DNA from: an uncultured Candidatus Saccharibacteria bacterium
GTDB taxonomy: Bacteria; Patescibacteriota; Saccharimonadia; Saccharimonadales; Saccharimonadaceae
Direction of reading: 5' to 3'
Assembly: GCA_937876715.1 (NCBI GenBank)
Contig: CALEGA010000020.1
Span: forward strand, 1-31,995
DNA: 31,995 nucleotides
The notes under the pieces were generated by a model. It was not told the DNA's origin. It searched no databases and saw only the letters and a list, made by a program, of their open reading frames with translations. Made by a program: the position numbers and the translations under genes. This document shows positions 1 through 8,293 of this stretch, one piece after another; position 1 is the stretch's first letter, and each line of letters starts with the position of its first letter.

Positions 1-194
1 TAGCTTTCCAGACGGTCCCATTTTTTCGTGGTGCCGGTGCCTTCGTAGGTAACGCAGTCGCCCCCGAACTTATTTGTGCCGATCTTGGGCTTCACATAGG
101 CCAGCTTTCTGCCGGAAGGCAGTGTGATGAAGAGCATTCCGCTCCGGCACTCGAAGAAGATGCCGTGGGTGCGGGTACGTTCTTTGAAGATGAC
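1..194 (-). CDS. Fragment of a phage-type family A DNA polymerase, joined in frame to groEL
   Basis: The groEL reading frame stays open to the window edge, but from about residue 507 it no longer reads as GroEL. The stretch RSGMLFITLPSGRKLAYVKP followed by KFGG and VTYEGTGTTKKW is typical of the palm region of phage or prophage family A DNA polymerases. No stop codon separates the two parts. G and C are about equal here, while the rest of the window has more G than C on this strand. The polymerase part has no start codon and runs off the edge. I infer a chimeric contig end rather than a real fusion; a genuine rearrangement is possible but less likely. The exact junction is uncertain by 10-20 bases. 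Confidence 0.7.
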
Positions 195-1712
195 CGCGTT
201 TTTGACGGCTTCTTTGGTGACGCGGGCGGGGTCGATGACACCAGCTTTTTTGAGGTCAACGAGACCGTCTTCGGGTTTCATAACGTTGACGCCGTAGCCT
301 GGTTTGGCGTGTTCGACTTCGGCGAGGAGAGCCTGGGCGTTCAAGCCAGCGTTTTCCAAGATGTGAACGAGCGGACGCTTGAGGGCGTTTTTGACGATTT
401 TAGTGCCGTTGTCGTCACCTTTGAGCTTGTTCGCTAGGTTGACGAGGGTGACACCGCCGCCTGGGACGATGCCTTCGCTTAAGGCTGCCTTAGTGGCGGC
501 GACAGCGTCGTCAACGCGGAACTTCTTTTCGTCGATTTCGGTTTCGGTAGCGCCACCGACCTTGATGACGGCGACCTTGCCTTGGAGGGCGGCGGCGCGT
601 TTTTCGAACTGTTCGCGTTCGTAGTCAGAGGTCGCCATTTCTGCCTGAGATTTGATTAAACCGATGCGTTCTTTGACAGCGGATTTGTTGCCAGCGCCTT
701 TGATGATGGTGGATTCGTCTTTAGTGGCGATGACTTTGCCGGCGGAGCCGAGAACGTCGAGACCAGCTTCTTCGAGCTTGAGCCCGCGGTCTTGAGAAAC
801 CAAGGTGGCGCCAGTGAGGATGGCGATGTCTTCCATAATTTCTTTGCGACGGTCGCCGAAAGCGGGAGCTTTAAGGACGAGGGAGTTGAAGACGCCTTTG
901 AGTTTATTCAGGACGAGGAGGGAGAGAGCTTCGCCCTCGACTTCTTCGGCGATGATGACGAGGTCTTTTTGTCCAGCTTGAGCACATTTTTCTAGGAGTG
1001 GGAGAATATCGGAAGCGGCGGAGAGTTTTTTGTCGGTGACGAGGATTGCTGGTTTGTCGAAGATTGCCTCTTGGCGATTGACGTCGGTGACGAAGAACGG
1101 AGAGGAGTAACCTTTGTCGTAAGAGAAGCCTTCGACGATTTCCTGTTCCATTTCGAGACCTTGACCAGCTTCGACGGTGACGATGCCATCTTTGCCGATT
1201 TTAGAGATGACTTCAGCAATGAGCTTGCCGATTTCGGCGTCGCCAGCGGAGATGGTGGCGACTTCGGCGACCTTGTTATCGTTGCCTTCGATTTTTTCGG
1301 CGAGATTGTCGATGCCTTTGACGATTTCGGCGCCAGCGCGTTCAATTCCCTTTCGGAGCTCCATCGGGTTGACACCGGCGGCGATGAGCTTGTTGGCTTC
1401 GGCGAGGATTTCGTAAGTGAGGACAGTGACAGTGGTGGTGCCGTCGCCAGCCGCCTTGTTGAGCTTTTGAGCGGCGGTCTTGATTAGTTTGGCGCCGACT
1501 TCTTCGCCGAGGTTGTTTTCGGTTTTGCCGAGTTCAACTGCTTCGGCGACAGTGACGCCGTCGTGAGTGATGGTGGGTGCGCCGTATTCTTTTTCGATGA
1601 CGACGTTTTTGCCTTTAGGTCCGAAAGTGACCTTAACGGCGTCGTAAAGTTGTTTAGCGCCAGATAAAACCTTTTCGCGGGCTTCGGCTTCGTAGTAAAT
1701 CTTTTTTGCCAT
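195..1712 (-). CDS. groEL: Chaperonin GroEL (60 kDa), C-terminus missing
   Basis: GroEL is the ATP-driven folding chamber that works with the GroES lid in the cytoplasm. The protein starts MAKKIYYEAEAREK, 9 bases after the groES stop, with AAGGAG upstream. Near the end it reads KAGVIDPARVTKEAVKNA, which fits the GroEL motif before the last ~40 residues, and residue numbering (about 506 here) agrees with normal GroEL length. The final segment of the equatorial domain is replaced by polymerase-like sequence. It is co-transcribed with groES and controlled by the CIRCE operator upstream of groES. Identity is certain; the missing end is probably an assembly matter. Confidence 0.95.
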
Positions 1713-1721
1713 AATTTCTCC

Positions 1722-1979
1722 TTATAAAGTAGCTAGAATGTCTTTTTCGTCGAGGATGATAAAATCTTCATCGTCGATTTTGACGGAGGTGGTTGAGTAT
1801 TCTTTGTAGATGATTTTGTTGTCTTTTTTGACGGATTTGACGTCGGGGCCGACGGCTTCGACGACGGCGAACGAAGGCTTTTCTTTGGAGTCGCTAGGAA
1901 GTAAGAGACCCGAGCTGGTTTTTTCGGCGGGTTTTTCTATTCTTGCGACGACTCTGTCTTTGAGTGGTTTTAGGGTCAT
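1722..1979 (-). CDS. groES: Co-chaperonin GroES (10 kDa)
   Basis: GroES is the heptameric lid of the GroEL chamber. The 85-residue product begins MTLKPLKDRVVARIEKPAEKT and has GLLLPSDSKEKP, the mobile loop that contacts GroEL, at about residues 24-35. It ends with the usual D-E-K-D-I-L type tail. Length is slightly below the usual 94-97 residues. The start has AAGGAG ten bases upstream. It is first in a groES-groEL operon with a promoter that overlaps a CIRCE operator, so heat-shock control by an HrcA-type repressor is expected. Confidence 0.96.
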   Translation of the reverse strand: MTLKPLKDRVVARIEKPAEKTSSGLLLPSDSKEKPSFAVVEAVGPDVKSVKKDNKIIYKEYSTTSVKIDDEDFIILDEKDILATL

Positions 1980-2006
1980 ACGTTTATTTCTCCTTTTCTG
2001 TACTCT

Positions 2007-2034
2007 ATAATACTCAAAAAATTGGCACTGTCAA
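2007..2034 (-). promoter_or_regulatory. groESL promoter, sigma-70 type
   Basis: Read on the minus strand: TTGACA at 2034-2029, 16 bases, then TATTAT at 2012-2007. The -35 box lies inside the CIRCE operator, so bound repressor would block polymerase. Confidence 0.8.
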
Positions 2035-2048
2035 GTGCGGAGTGCTAG
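2022..2048. promoter_or_regulatory. CIRCE operator (HrcA binding site)
   Basis: The plus strand reads TTGGCACTG, nine bases, GAGTGCTAG. The known CIRCE consensus is TTAGCACTC-N9-GAGTGCTAA, so the spacing is exact and only a few positions differ. It lies just upstream of groES and overlaps the -35 box. This implies a HrcA repressor elsewhere in the genome. Confidence 0.93.
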
Positions 2049-2058
2049 TTTGTCAGAA

Positions 2059-2088
2059 TTGACATATATATAATGCTCGTGGTAAAAT
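2059..2088 (+). promoter_or_regulatory. Promoter of the VPNTG surface protein
   Basis: TTGACA at 2059-2064, 18 bases, TAAAAT at 2083-2088. It diverges from the groESL promoter, with the CIRCE site just upstream, so repressor binding could affect both. Confidence 0.7.
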
Positions 2089-2116
2089 GGGAGTAATTAA
2101 GGAGGTTATTTTGGTT

Positions 2117-3940
2117 ATGAAAATGAAAAGAGGACTCGGTTTTGTTTTAGGGTTAGGGCTATTGGTGTCGGGTGCTGCTGGGGTGGTGCCGATTGGGATT
2201 GGTAGCGGTTTAGGAACGCAGGCGGCGTATGCTGATGCGAATGTGGTGTCTGTGGGGACATTCGCGGAGCTGTTGGAGGCGTTTGATATGACGTATGATA
2301 ATGGCGAGAGCGGGAGTGTGACGATAAACTTGACGGATGACATTGAGCAGACTTATGGCGAGAATGATTATATGTGGGTTAATGCCGGTTGGACGGTGAC
2401 GTTAAATCTGGCGGGACATACTTTGGTGTTGAGAAATGATGGTATGCGAGGGATGCGAAATAACGGGACGTTGATTGTAACTGGTGCGGGGACAATAACG
2501 GATACCACTAATGATACGATGAACGAGGCTTGGGGGTTGATAGATAATTACGGAACGTTGACGATTGAGAATGGGACGATTATAGATTATGGTCAAGGTG
2601 GCGGCGCGGCGTTGAAAAATCGACCAGGCGGGGTGATGAATCTTAACGGCGGAACGGTTACGGGGTATGCTACGGCGGGTGGCAACGCTTGTGTTTATAG
2701 CGAGGGTGTGTTGAATATTGCCGATGGAGTGGAATTACGCAATTATGCGACGGACGAGACGCACAGTGATTCGACCAGCAGTTGGTATGGAGCGTATGCG
2801 ATGGTCGTGAACAGTGGGACGGCGACGATTGGAACTACGGTGGGAGCGGTTGCAAGTCCGGTGAGAGTGGATGGGAATCGTGGTGCTATTGCGATAAATA
2901 GCGGGACGGTGGTAATTAATAATGGTCAGTATCGTGGCGGGAAGTATTATGGTTTTTGGATTACGAATAATGGTGATGTTTCTGACGTGACGGTTAATTA
3001 TGCGGAAGTGTATGGCAAGAAATATGGGGTGTACGCGGCGGTAGATGACGGGAGGCAGGATTTGAGCGACGTTGGGATAGTGATAAAGGATGGTGTTTAT
3101 TCTGGGGAGACGAAGGCAGCGGTGGCGGTGAATAGTAGTAATTCGGAGAATAGTTTTGGGATGGGGATTACGGGCGGGAAGTTTTCTAGCGAGCCGAATC
3201 AGAGTTATATTGCCGCAGACCACAGAGTTGCACTGGATGTTGATGGCTTGTGGCGCGTGGTTGACCCTGAAGAGATAGCTGAGGATGGTATAGAAATTGA
3301 CGTGATTGATGGCGAAGATGTGCCTCGACTTTTGCCCAAAGAAGAGCCGATTGAGTCTCGCAAAGTCGATAATGTGGAAGTGATCTTTAATGATGAGCTG
3401 GTGGTTGATAGGAAGGCTGAGCTTGAGGTTGAGTTGTTAGGAGCGGAAGACGAGGAATGCGGTGATTATCAGATAGCTGGAGATGGCGAACTGCTCGGGA
3501 TTGCTAAGATTACGCTTCGCGATCGCGATGGTGGTGAAATTGAGGTTGGAGATCATTCGATGACGATTTCTATTGAGATTGATCGAGAGACGTATGATAT
3601 GTTGAGTGCCTATGATAAGATTGAGGTGGTGTATTTCGACAAAGACGACAAAGCAGAGACGGAGAGGCTGGCTGCGGAGTTGAAGAGTGGGGAGACCGAC
3701 GATGGGATGGTTTATTGGGTGGAGTTTACGACGACGCATCTTTCGACTTACGGCGTGGTGGGGGTGAATGAAGAAGAGGAAGAAGCGGTGGTGCCGAATA
3801 CGGGTAGATTTACGAAAGCGGCGGAGGATTTTGCGGAGAAAAATAGTCGGGTTGGGGTGTTTGTGCTCGGATTAGGGATGATAATTCTTGGATATGGATT
3901 AGTGTTGCAAGGTAAAGCTTATCAGAAGAGAGAAAAATAA
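2117..3940 (+). CDS. Secreted beta-helix surface protein with VPNTG sorting signal
   Basis: The product of about 607 residues looks like a wall-anchored surface protein. It has a signal peptide (MKMKRGLGFVLGLGLLVSG, cleavage likely after AYA). A long middle part repeats short N/G/T-rich turns such as GTLIVTGAGTI and GVMNLNGGTV, as in right-handed beta-helix proteins. A charged C-terminal domain follows. The end carries VPNTG, then about 17 residues, a membrane segment (GVFVLGLGMIILGYGLVL) and a basic tail, which is a sortase sorting signal with an unusually long gap before the membrane segment. I chose the ATG at 2117 because AAGGAGG at 2099-2105 precedes it; the ATG at 2087 lies inside the -10 box. 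Substrate or partner is unknown; adhesion or host contact is an inference. Confidence 0.8.
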   Translation: MKMKRGLGFVLGLGLLVSGAAGVVPIGIGSGLGTQAAYADANVVSVGTFAELLEAFDMTYDNGESGSVTINLTDDIEQTYGENDYMWVNAGWTVTLNLAGHTLVLRNDGMRGMRNNGTLIVTGAGTITDTTNDTMNEAWGLIDNYGTLTIENGTIIDYGQGGGAALKNRPGGVMNLNGGTVTGYATAGGNACVYSEGVLNIADGVELRNYATDETHSDSTSSWYGAYAMVVNSGTATIGTTVGAVASPVRVDGNRGAIAINSGTVVINNGQYRGGKYYGFWITNNGDVSDVTVNYAEVYGKKYGVYAAVDDGRQDLSDVGIVIKDGVYSGETKAAVAVNSSNSENSFGMGITGGKFSSEPNQSYIAADHRVALDVDGLWRVVDPEEIAEDGIEIDVIDGEDVPRLLPKEEPIESRKVDNVEVIFNDELVVDRKAELEVELLGAEDEECGDYQIAGDGELLGIAKITLRDRDGGEIEVGDHSMTISIEIDRETYDMLSAYDKIEVVYFDKDDKAETERLAAELKSGETDDGMVYWVEFTTTHLSTYGVVGVNEEEEEAVVPNTGRFTKAAEDFAEKNSRVGVFVLGLGMIILGYGLVLQGKAYQKREK

Positions 3941-3951
3941 GATTAAACAAG

Positions 3952-3977
3952 AAAAATAGCCCTTATGGGCTATTTTT
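3952..3977 (+). terminator. Intrinsic terminator after the surface protein gene
   Basis: An 11-bp perfect stem (AAAAATAGCCC / GGGCTATTTTT, loop TTAT) ends in a T run. The symmetric A/T arms could work in both directions. Confidence 0.85.
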
Positions 3978-3983
3978 CTATGG

Positions 3984-3989
3984 TATAAT
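3984..3989 (+). promoter_or_regulatory. Extended -10 promoter of the murE-like gene
   Basis: TGGTATAAT is a perfect extended -10 element, with no clear -35 box. The start codon follows nine bases after the hexamer, which leaves almost no 5' leader. Confidence 0.7.
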
Positions 3990-3998
3990 GGGGGTAGA

Positions 3999-5393
3999 AT
4001 GAATTTGAAGAAGAAGTTAGAGGAGTTGCCGTTTTATAATAGCGCCGTGAAGCCGGTGCATTTTGTGCGGGCGGTGGCGGCGGGGGTGAAGTATAAGTTT
4101 CCGGCGAGGAAGTTGAAGGTGATTGGGGTGACGGGGACGAATGGGAAGACGTCAACGTGCTTTATGATTTGGAAGATGCTGAATGAAAGTGGCAGGAAAG
4201 CGGGTCTTATGACGACCGTGGGGTGGGGTGGAGTGCCGAGTCGGTCAGGTTATGCCTTGAAGTTTAAGTCGCAAGTGGAGCATATGACGACGGTGGATTC
4301 GAAAGCGTTGAATAAGCGGATTGAAGCGATTCGGAAAGCGGGAGCGGAGTATTTGGTGTTGGAAGTGACGAGCCACGCGATGGAGCAGTTTAGGACGCTG
4401 GGAGTGCCGGTTGAGGTGGCGGTGTTTACGAATTTGACGCACGAGCATTTGGATTATCACAAGACGATGGAAAATTACCGTAAGGCGAAGTGTAAGTTGT
4501 TTAAGAAAGCGAAGTTTGGGGTGATTAATGCGGACGATAAGAATGCGAAAGCGTTTATGAAAGTTTCCAAGAATTATATCACATATGGTATAAAAAATGG
4601 GAAAGTGCGGGCGAGGAAAGTGAAATTGTCGCCGGAAGGCGTTGAATATGCGTGCGGTGATATGAAGATTAGGACGCAGATTCCTGGGGAGTTTAACGTG
4701 TATAATTCCCTGGCGGCGGTGGCGGTAGGGCAGAAATTGGGACTATCTGACGAGGAGATTGAGGAGGGGATTTGGGCGCTGGAGAGCGTCGAGGGGAGGA
4801 TGACGAAAGTGGATGAGGGACAGGAGTTTACGGTGATTGTGGATTATGCGCATACGCCGGACGCGCTTGAGAAAGTGTTTAAGGCGATTGGCGAGGTCAA
4901 GGGGAGGGTGATTGCCGTGCACGGAGGCGCAGGGAGGCGTGACGAGACGACGAGAGCGGAGCGAGGGGAAATTCTTGGGAAGAACAGTGATATTGTGATT
5001 ATTACGGAGGATGATTCGAGAGATGAGAATCCCGAGAAGATTGCGGCGCAGTTTGTTGAGGGCGCCGAGAGAGCCGGAAAGACGAAAGGTAAGGATTTAG
5101 CGGTGAATCTTGACCGTGAGGATGCGATTGCACTGGCGGTGAAGTTAGCGCGAAAAGGGGACGTGGTGTTGCTCCTTGGCAAGGGACACGAGAAGACGAT
5201 TTTGCGGAAGGACGGCGCGCACGAGTTTGAAGATGTCAAAGTGGCGCAGAAGTATTTGCGGAGGAAAGTGAAAGAGCTGGAGATGCAGCGAGAGGCGGCA
5301 GAGAAAGCGCGGAAGTTGCGTGAGGAAGTAGCACGAAAAGAAGCAGAGCGGAAACGCAGAGAAGAAGATAAGTACGGAAATATAGTAGAGTAA
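3999..5393 (+). CDS. murE: MurE-like Mur ligase (UDP-MurNAc-tripeptide synthetase), short N-terminus
   Basis: Mur ligases add amino acids to the UDP-MurNAc peptide in the cytoplasm, using ATP. The P-loop TGTNGKTST is at residues 45-53, and NLTHEHLDYHKTMENYR, EFNVYNSLAA, VIVDYAHTPDALE and LLGKGHEK are typical of MurE. In MurE of E. coli the P-loop lies near residue 110, so most of domain 1, which binds the uridine end, is missing or much reduced. The substrate motif reads DDSRDENP where E. coli has DNPRTEDP; the arginine is kept, but lysine or diaminopimelate use cannot be decided. The last ~50 residues are a charged helix (KARKLREEVARKEAERKRRE) not usual for the family. The transcript is nearly leaderless. 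The gene ends tail to tail with rny, with no base between the stop codons. Confidence 0.85.
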   Translation: MNLKKKLEELPFYNSAVKPVHFVRAVAAGVKYKFPARKLKVIGVTGTNGKTSTCFMIWKMLNESGRKAGLMTTVGWGGVPSRSGYALKFKSQVEHMTTVDSKALNKRIEAIRKAGAEYLVLEVTSHAMEQFRTLGVPVEVAVFTNLTHEHLDYHKTMENYRKAKCKLFKKAKFGVINADDKNAKAFMKVSKNYITYGIKNGKVRARKVKLSPEGVEYACGDMKIRTQIPGEFNVYNSLAAVAVGQKLGLSDEEIEEGIWALESVEGRMTKVDEGQEFTVIVDYAHTPDALEKVFKAIGEVKGRVIAVHGGAGRRDETTRAERGEILGKNSDIVIITEDDSRDENPEKIAAQFVEGAERAGKTKGKDLAVNLDREDAIALAVKLARKGDVVLLLGKGHEKTILRKDGAHEFEDVKVAQKYLRRKVKELEMQREAAEKARKLREEVARKEAERKRREEDKYGNIVE

Positions 5394-6911
5394 TTATTTG
5401 GCGTATTCGACGGCGCGGGTTTCGCGGATGACGTTGACCTTAATGACGCCTGGGTAGGACATTGTCGCTTCGATTTTGTTGGCGATGTCGCGGGCGAGCT
5501 TGAGTGCCGTGAGGTCGTCGATTTGCTTTGGTTCGACGATGACGCGAATTTCTCGACCAGCGGAGATGGCGTAAGCCTTGTCGATGCCTTGGAAGCTAGT
5601 GGCGATGTTCTCGAGGTCGCGCATACGTTCGGCGAAGTTTTCCGCGGAGATGTTGCGGGCGCCTGGGCGGGCGGCGGAGATAGCGTCGCAGATTTTGACG
5701 ATGATAGCTTCAGGGGTGGTCGGTTCGATGTCGTCGTGGTGCGCGGCGATGGCGTGGACGACGGCTTCAGGCATACCGTATTTCTTGGCGAGTTCAGCGC
5801 CGATGTCAGCGTGTTTGCCTTCGATTTTGTGCGTTACTGCCTTGCCCATATCGTGGAGGAGAGTGGCGGTCTTAGCGATGCGCTTGTCGGCGCCAATTTC
5901 TTCGGCAATCATACCAGCCATATGTGCCATTTCGATAGAGTGGAGGAGGACGTTTTGACCGTAAGAGGTGCGGAACTTAAGTTCGCCGAGGAGGTGGAGG
6001 ATTTCTCGAGGGATGCCGACGACGCCGACTTCGCGAGCGGCATCTTCACCGGCGCGGACGACTTCTTTTTCGATTTCTTTTTCGCCTTTTTGAACCGCCT
6101 CTTCGATGCTGGCGGGGTTGATACGACCGTCTTTCATAAGGCGTTCAAGGGCGTAGCGGGCGACTTGGCGACGAATGGGATCGAAGCTGCTTAAGACGAC
6201 CATTCCTGGAGCGTCGTCAACGACGATGTCAACGCCAGTGGCGCGTTGGAGGGCTTGGATGTTGCGACCCTCCTTGCCGATGATGCGACCTTTCATTTCG
6301 TCATCAGGGAGTTTGAGGGCGGTGATGGTCCTATCTGCGGTGACTTCGGAGGACATCCGTTCCATCGCGGTAAGGAGGATGGATTGGGCGGTTTCGTCAA
6401 CGTCGTGTTTGATTTCCTTTTGTTCCTTGGCGACGAGGTTAACGAGGTCTTGTTTGATGTCGTTTTCGGTCATTTTCATAAGTTTTTCGCGCGCCTCGAC
6501 CTTGGAGAGACCGGCGATTTTTTCGAGTTTTTCGTGTTGTTTGATGCGGATATCGCGGATTTCGGTTTTGAGGTCGTCGATTTCTTTTTCGGACTTGTTG
6601 AGTTTTTCCGATTTCTTTTCGAGCTGGTCGAGCTTGTTGTCGAGAGTGGTTTCGCGTTCCATCAGGCGATTTTCCGTGCGCTTCCATTCTTTGCGGCGTT
6701 CGGATTCTTCGGCCTGGGACTTAGAGGTGATGCGGGCGGCTTCCTTTTTTGCTTCGAGGACGATGTCGCCGGCTTCGTGTTTTGCCTTTCTAATGAGGTC
6801 GTCGGCTTTGTTTTTGCCGCCGTTTTCTTTCTTTTTGTTGTATGCGAAAATCCCGCCGGCGCCGGCTCCGAGACCGATGACGCCAGCTATGGCGATGGCT
6901 AAAATATCCAT
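5394..6911 (-). CDS. rny: Ribonuclease Y
   Basis: RNase Y is a membrane-bound endoribonuclease that starts mRNA decay in many Gram-positive bacteria. The 505-residue protein has the family order: a membrane segment (ILAIAIAGVIGLGAGAGGIF), a long coiled coil to about residue 190, a KH domain (GRIIGKEGRNIQALQRATGV), and an HD domain with LLHDMGKA and HAIAAHHDD. Length matches the family (about 510-520). An extended -10 (TGATACAAT) lies about 65 bases upstream, leaving a true leader. No degradosome partner is seen next to it. Confidence 0.95.
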   Translation of the reverse strand: MDILAIAIAGVIGLGAGAGGIFAYNKKKENGGKNKADDLIRKAKHEAGDIVLEAKKEAARITSKSQAEESERRKEWKRTENRLMERETTLDNKLDQLEKKSEKLNKSEKEIDDLKTEIRDIRIKQHEKLEKIAGLSKVEAREKLMKMTENDIKQDLVNLVAKEQKEIKHDVDETAQSILLTAMERMSSEVTADRTITALKLPDDEMKGRIIGKEGRNIQALQRATGVDIVVDDAPGMVVLSSFDPIRRQVARYALERLMKDGRINPASIEEAVQKGEKEIEKEVVRAGEDAAREVGVVGIPREILHLLGELKFRTSYGQNVLLHSIEMAHMAGMIAEEIGADKRIAKTATLLHDMGKAVTHKIEGKHADIGAELAKKYGMPEAVVHAIAAHHDDIEPTTPEAIIVKICDAISAARPGARNISAENFAERMRDLENIATSFQGIDKAYAISAGREIRVIVEPKQIDDLTALKLARDIANKIEATMSYPGVIKVNVIRETRAVEYAK

Positions 6912-7018
6912 AGTTGCTTCTTTCTAATTGTTGTTTGTCCGCGTTTTGACTCTCGCGGAGGGTTTAACAAAATTGTATCAAAATTTAATATTCCGGTTCT
7001 ATTGTAGCATAAAATGTT

Positions 7019-7459
7019 TTATTTTTCTATATTTTGTTCTTTTTGCTCGTCTTGCTCTGCTTGTTCTTCTTCGGGTTGGAGTTCTTTGAGCTGAGCTTCT
7101 AAGCCTTCGATTTTGAGGCGGAGGGCTTTGTTGGTTTCTTCGTATTCTTGAGCGGTTTCGAGGGTGGCGGAGTAGGACTTGTTGGCGGTTTCGAGCTGCG
7201 CCTTGAGTTGGTCGTTTTCGGTGTGTTCGTAAACGGCGAAGCAGGCGGCGGCGATAGCGATGACGGCGAAGAGGATGGTTAAGAAAGCGAGCCAAGGGGA
7301 TTTTTTCTTCTGGGGAGGGTTTTGTTGGGCAGCGAGCATAGCGGCATCGGCTGCCATTTGAGCGCGCTTGCGAGCTTCGATTTCTGCCTTGGTTTCGGCG
7401 TAAGTGCCTTTAGTGCGGTCTTGCATTGGTGGCACTATGGGTTTGGCGTTGTTGAACAT
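7019..7459 (-). CDS. Single-pass membrane protein with coiled coil, unknown function
   Basis: This 146-residue product is not a family I recognise. A basic, helical N-terminus (ETKAEIEARKRAQMAADAAM) precedes one membrane segment at about residues 55-76 (WLAFLTILFAVIAIAAACFAV). Then comes an outer coiled coil (NDQLKAQLETANKSYSATLE) and an acidic Q/E-rich tail. The layout recalls FtsB/DivIC-like or other small bitopic proteins, but no diagnostic motif is present. TATAAT at 7466-7471 is followed by six bases and the ATG, so the mRNA should be leaderless. Confidence 0.7.
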   Translation of the reverse strand: MFNNAKPIVPPMQDRTKGTYAETKAEIEARKRAQMAADAAMLAAQQNPPQKKKSPWLAFLTILFAVIAIAAACFAVYEHTENDQLKAQLETANKSYSATLETAQEYEETNKALRLKIEGLEAQLKELQPEEEQAEQDEQKEQNIEK

Positions 7460-7474
7460 AAGCTTATTATAGCA

Positions 7475-7825
7475 TTATTTTTTGGGTTTGGAAATGTTGG
7501 CGGGACGACCGTAGTCGGGGAGGATGATTTGGTGCTGTTTGCCGTGGTGGTCGTAGAGAGGGATGTGGAGTTCGTGGGCGAGGGTGTTGACGATTGTTGC
7601 GCCGATGCGGAGACCAGTGAAAGAGCCTGGACCGCTGTAGAAAGTGATTTTTTGGAGGTCTTGGAAAGTTTTGTCGTGTTCTTTGAGGTGGTTATTAAGG
7701 GTTTCTAGTAGTTTTTCTGCCATATCTCGACCTAAATTATCTTCGTATTCGTAGATTTTGTCGGTTTTAGTGTCTTCGAGTTTGATTTTGGCAGTGAAAT
7801 CACTGGTGTCGAGATATAAATTCAT
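7475..7825 (-). CDS. tsaB: TsaB, half-length form (t6A biosynthesis)
   Basis: TsaB pairs with TsaD to make the t6A modification at position 37 of ANN-decoding tRNAs. This product has 116 residues; usual TsaB has 220-230. The N-terminal lobe is complete, with MNLYLDTSD and the family motif GPGSFTGLRIG at residues 65-75, which forms the TsaD contact region. The C-terminal lobe is absent, and the end is a basic tail (YGRPANISKPKK). The start overlaps the tsaE stop by four bases, so translation is coupled. Because the reading frame is clean, this looks like a reduced form rather than a recent truncation. Confidence 0.88.
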   Translation of the reverse strand: MNLYLDTSDFTAKIKLEDTKTDKIYEYEDNLGRDMAEKLLETLNNHLKEHDKTFQDLQKITFYSGPGSFTGLRIGATIVNTLAHELHIPLYDHHGKQHQIILPDYGRPANISKPKK

Positions 7826-8283
7826 TTTTGGAGTCCTTTGATTTCGAGGTCGCGTGAGCCGTCGGGGAGGATTTTAAAAGTGATTTTGATGTGGTCTTTA
7901 GGGAGGATGTTTTTGACGGAATCTGCCCATTCGAGGACGATGATGGCGCGGCTGTCGTTTAAAGCCTCTTCCAGTTCGGCACGCATAATGCCGGCGTCTT
8001 CGAGGCGGTAGAAATCGTAGTGAATGAGTGTGAAATTGTCAACAGGGGTGGCTTCTCTGTCGGATGCGCAACTTGCTCCCGCGCTCCAATAGTATCGGTT
8101 AGAGATAGTGAAAGAGGGGGAGGTGACGGGTTCTTTGATGCCGAGACCCTTGGCGAGCGCCTTAGTGAAAGTGGTTTTGCCGGCGCCGACGTCGCCGACG
8201 AGTTCAAAAACAAGAGGTGGCTTGATTGCCTTGCCGAGGTTTTCGGCGAAAGTGGCTAACTCTTGTTCGGAATGAAAAATCAT
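7822..8283 (-). CDS. tsaE: TsaE ATPase (t6A biosynthesis), with a small in-frame insertion
   Basis: TsaE is the ATPase that turns over the TsaB-TsaD complex. The Walker A motif GDVGAGKTT is at residues 30-38, TSPSFTI at 54-60 and HYDFYRLED near residue 90. Between the two latter motifs sits an extra WSAGASCASDREATP, about residues 66-80, encoded over a 7-bp hairpin (8062-8087). The start has no Shine-Dalgarno sequence and lies only ten bases after the 3' CCA of tRNA-Gln on the same strand, so it is read from the tRNA transcript; processing of the tRNA end would leave a leaderless message. Confidence 0.9.
   Translation of the reverse strand: MIFHSEQELATFAENLGKAIKPPLVFELVGDVGAGKTTFTKALAKGLGIKEPVTSPSFTISNRYYWSAGASCASDREATPVDNFTLIHYDFYRLEDAGIMRAELEEALNDSRAIIVLEWADSVKNILPKDHIKITFKILPDGSRDLEIKGLQK
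8062..8087. repeat. Short palindrome inside tsaE
   Basis: GGA(t)GCGC pairs with GCGCTCC: a 7-bp stem with one bulged base. It encodes residues that other TsaE proteins do not have, so it may be a small in-frame insertion. Confidence 0.5.
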
Positions 8284-8293
8284 AATATAAAAA

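Noticed and set aside
2087..2116. ATG at 2087 as start of the surface protein
   Set aside because: It overlaps the -10 box and would precede the transcription start; the ATG at 2117 has a good ribosome site and a clean signal peptide.
5523..6902. Long plus-strand frames opposite rny, and similar frames opposite groEL, valS, argS and the permease gene
   Set aside because: These are shadows produced by the codon bias of the real genes; they have no starts with promoters or ribosome sites and give low-complexity F/D/G-rich proteins.
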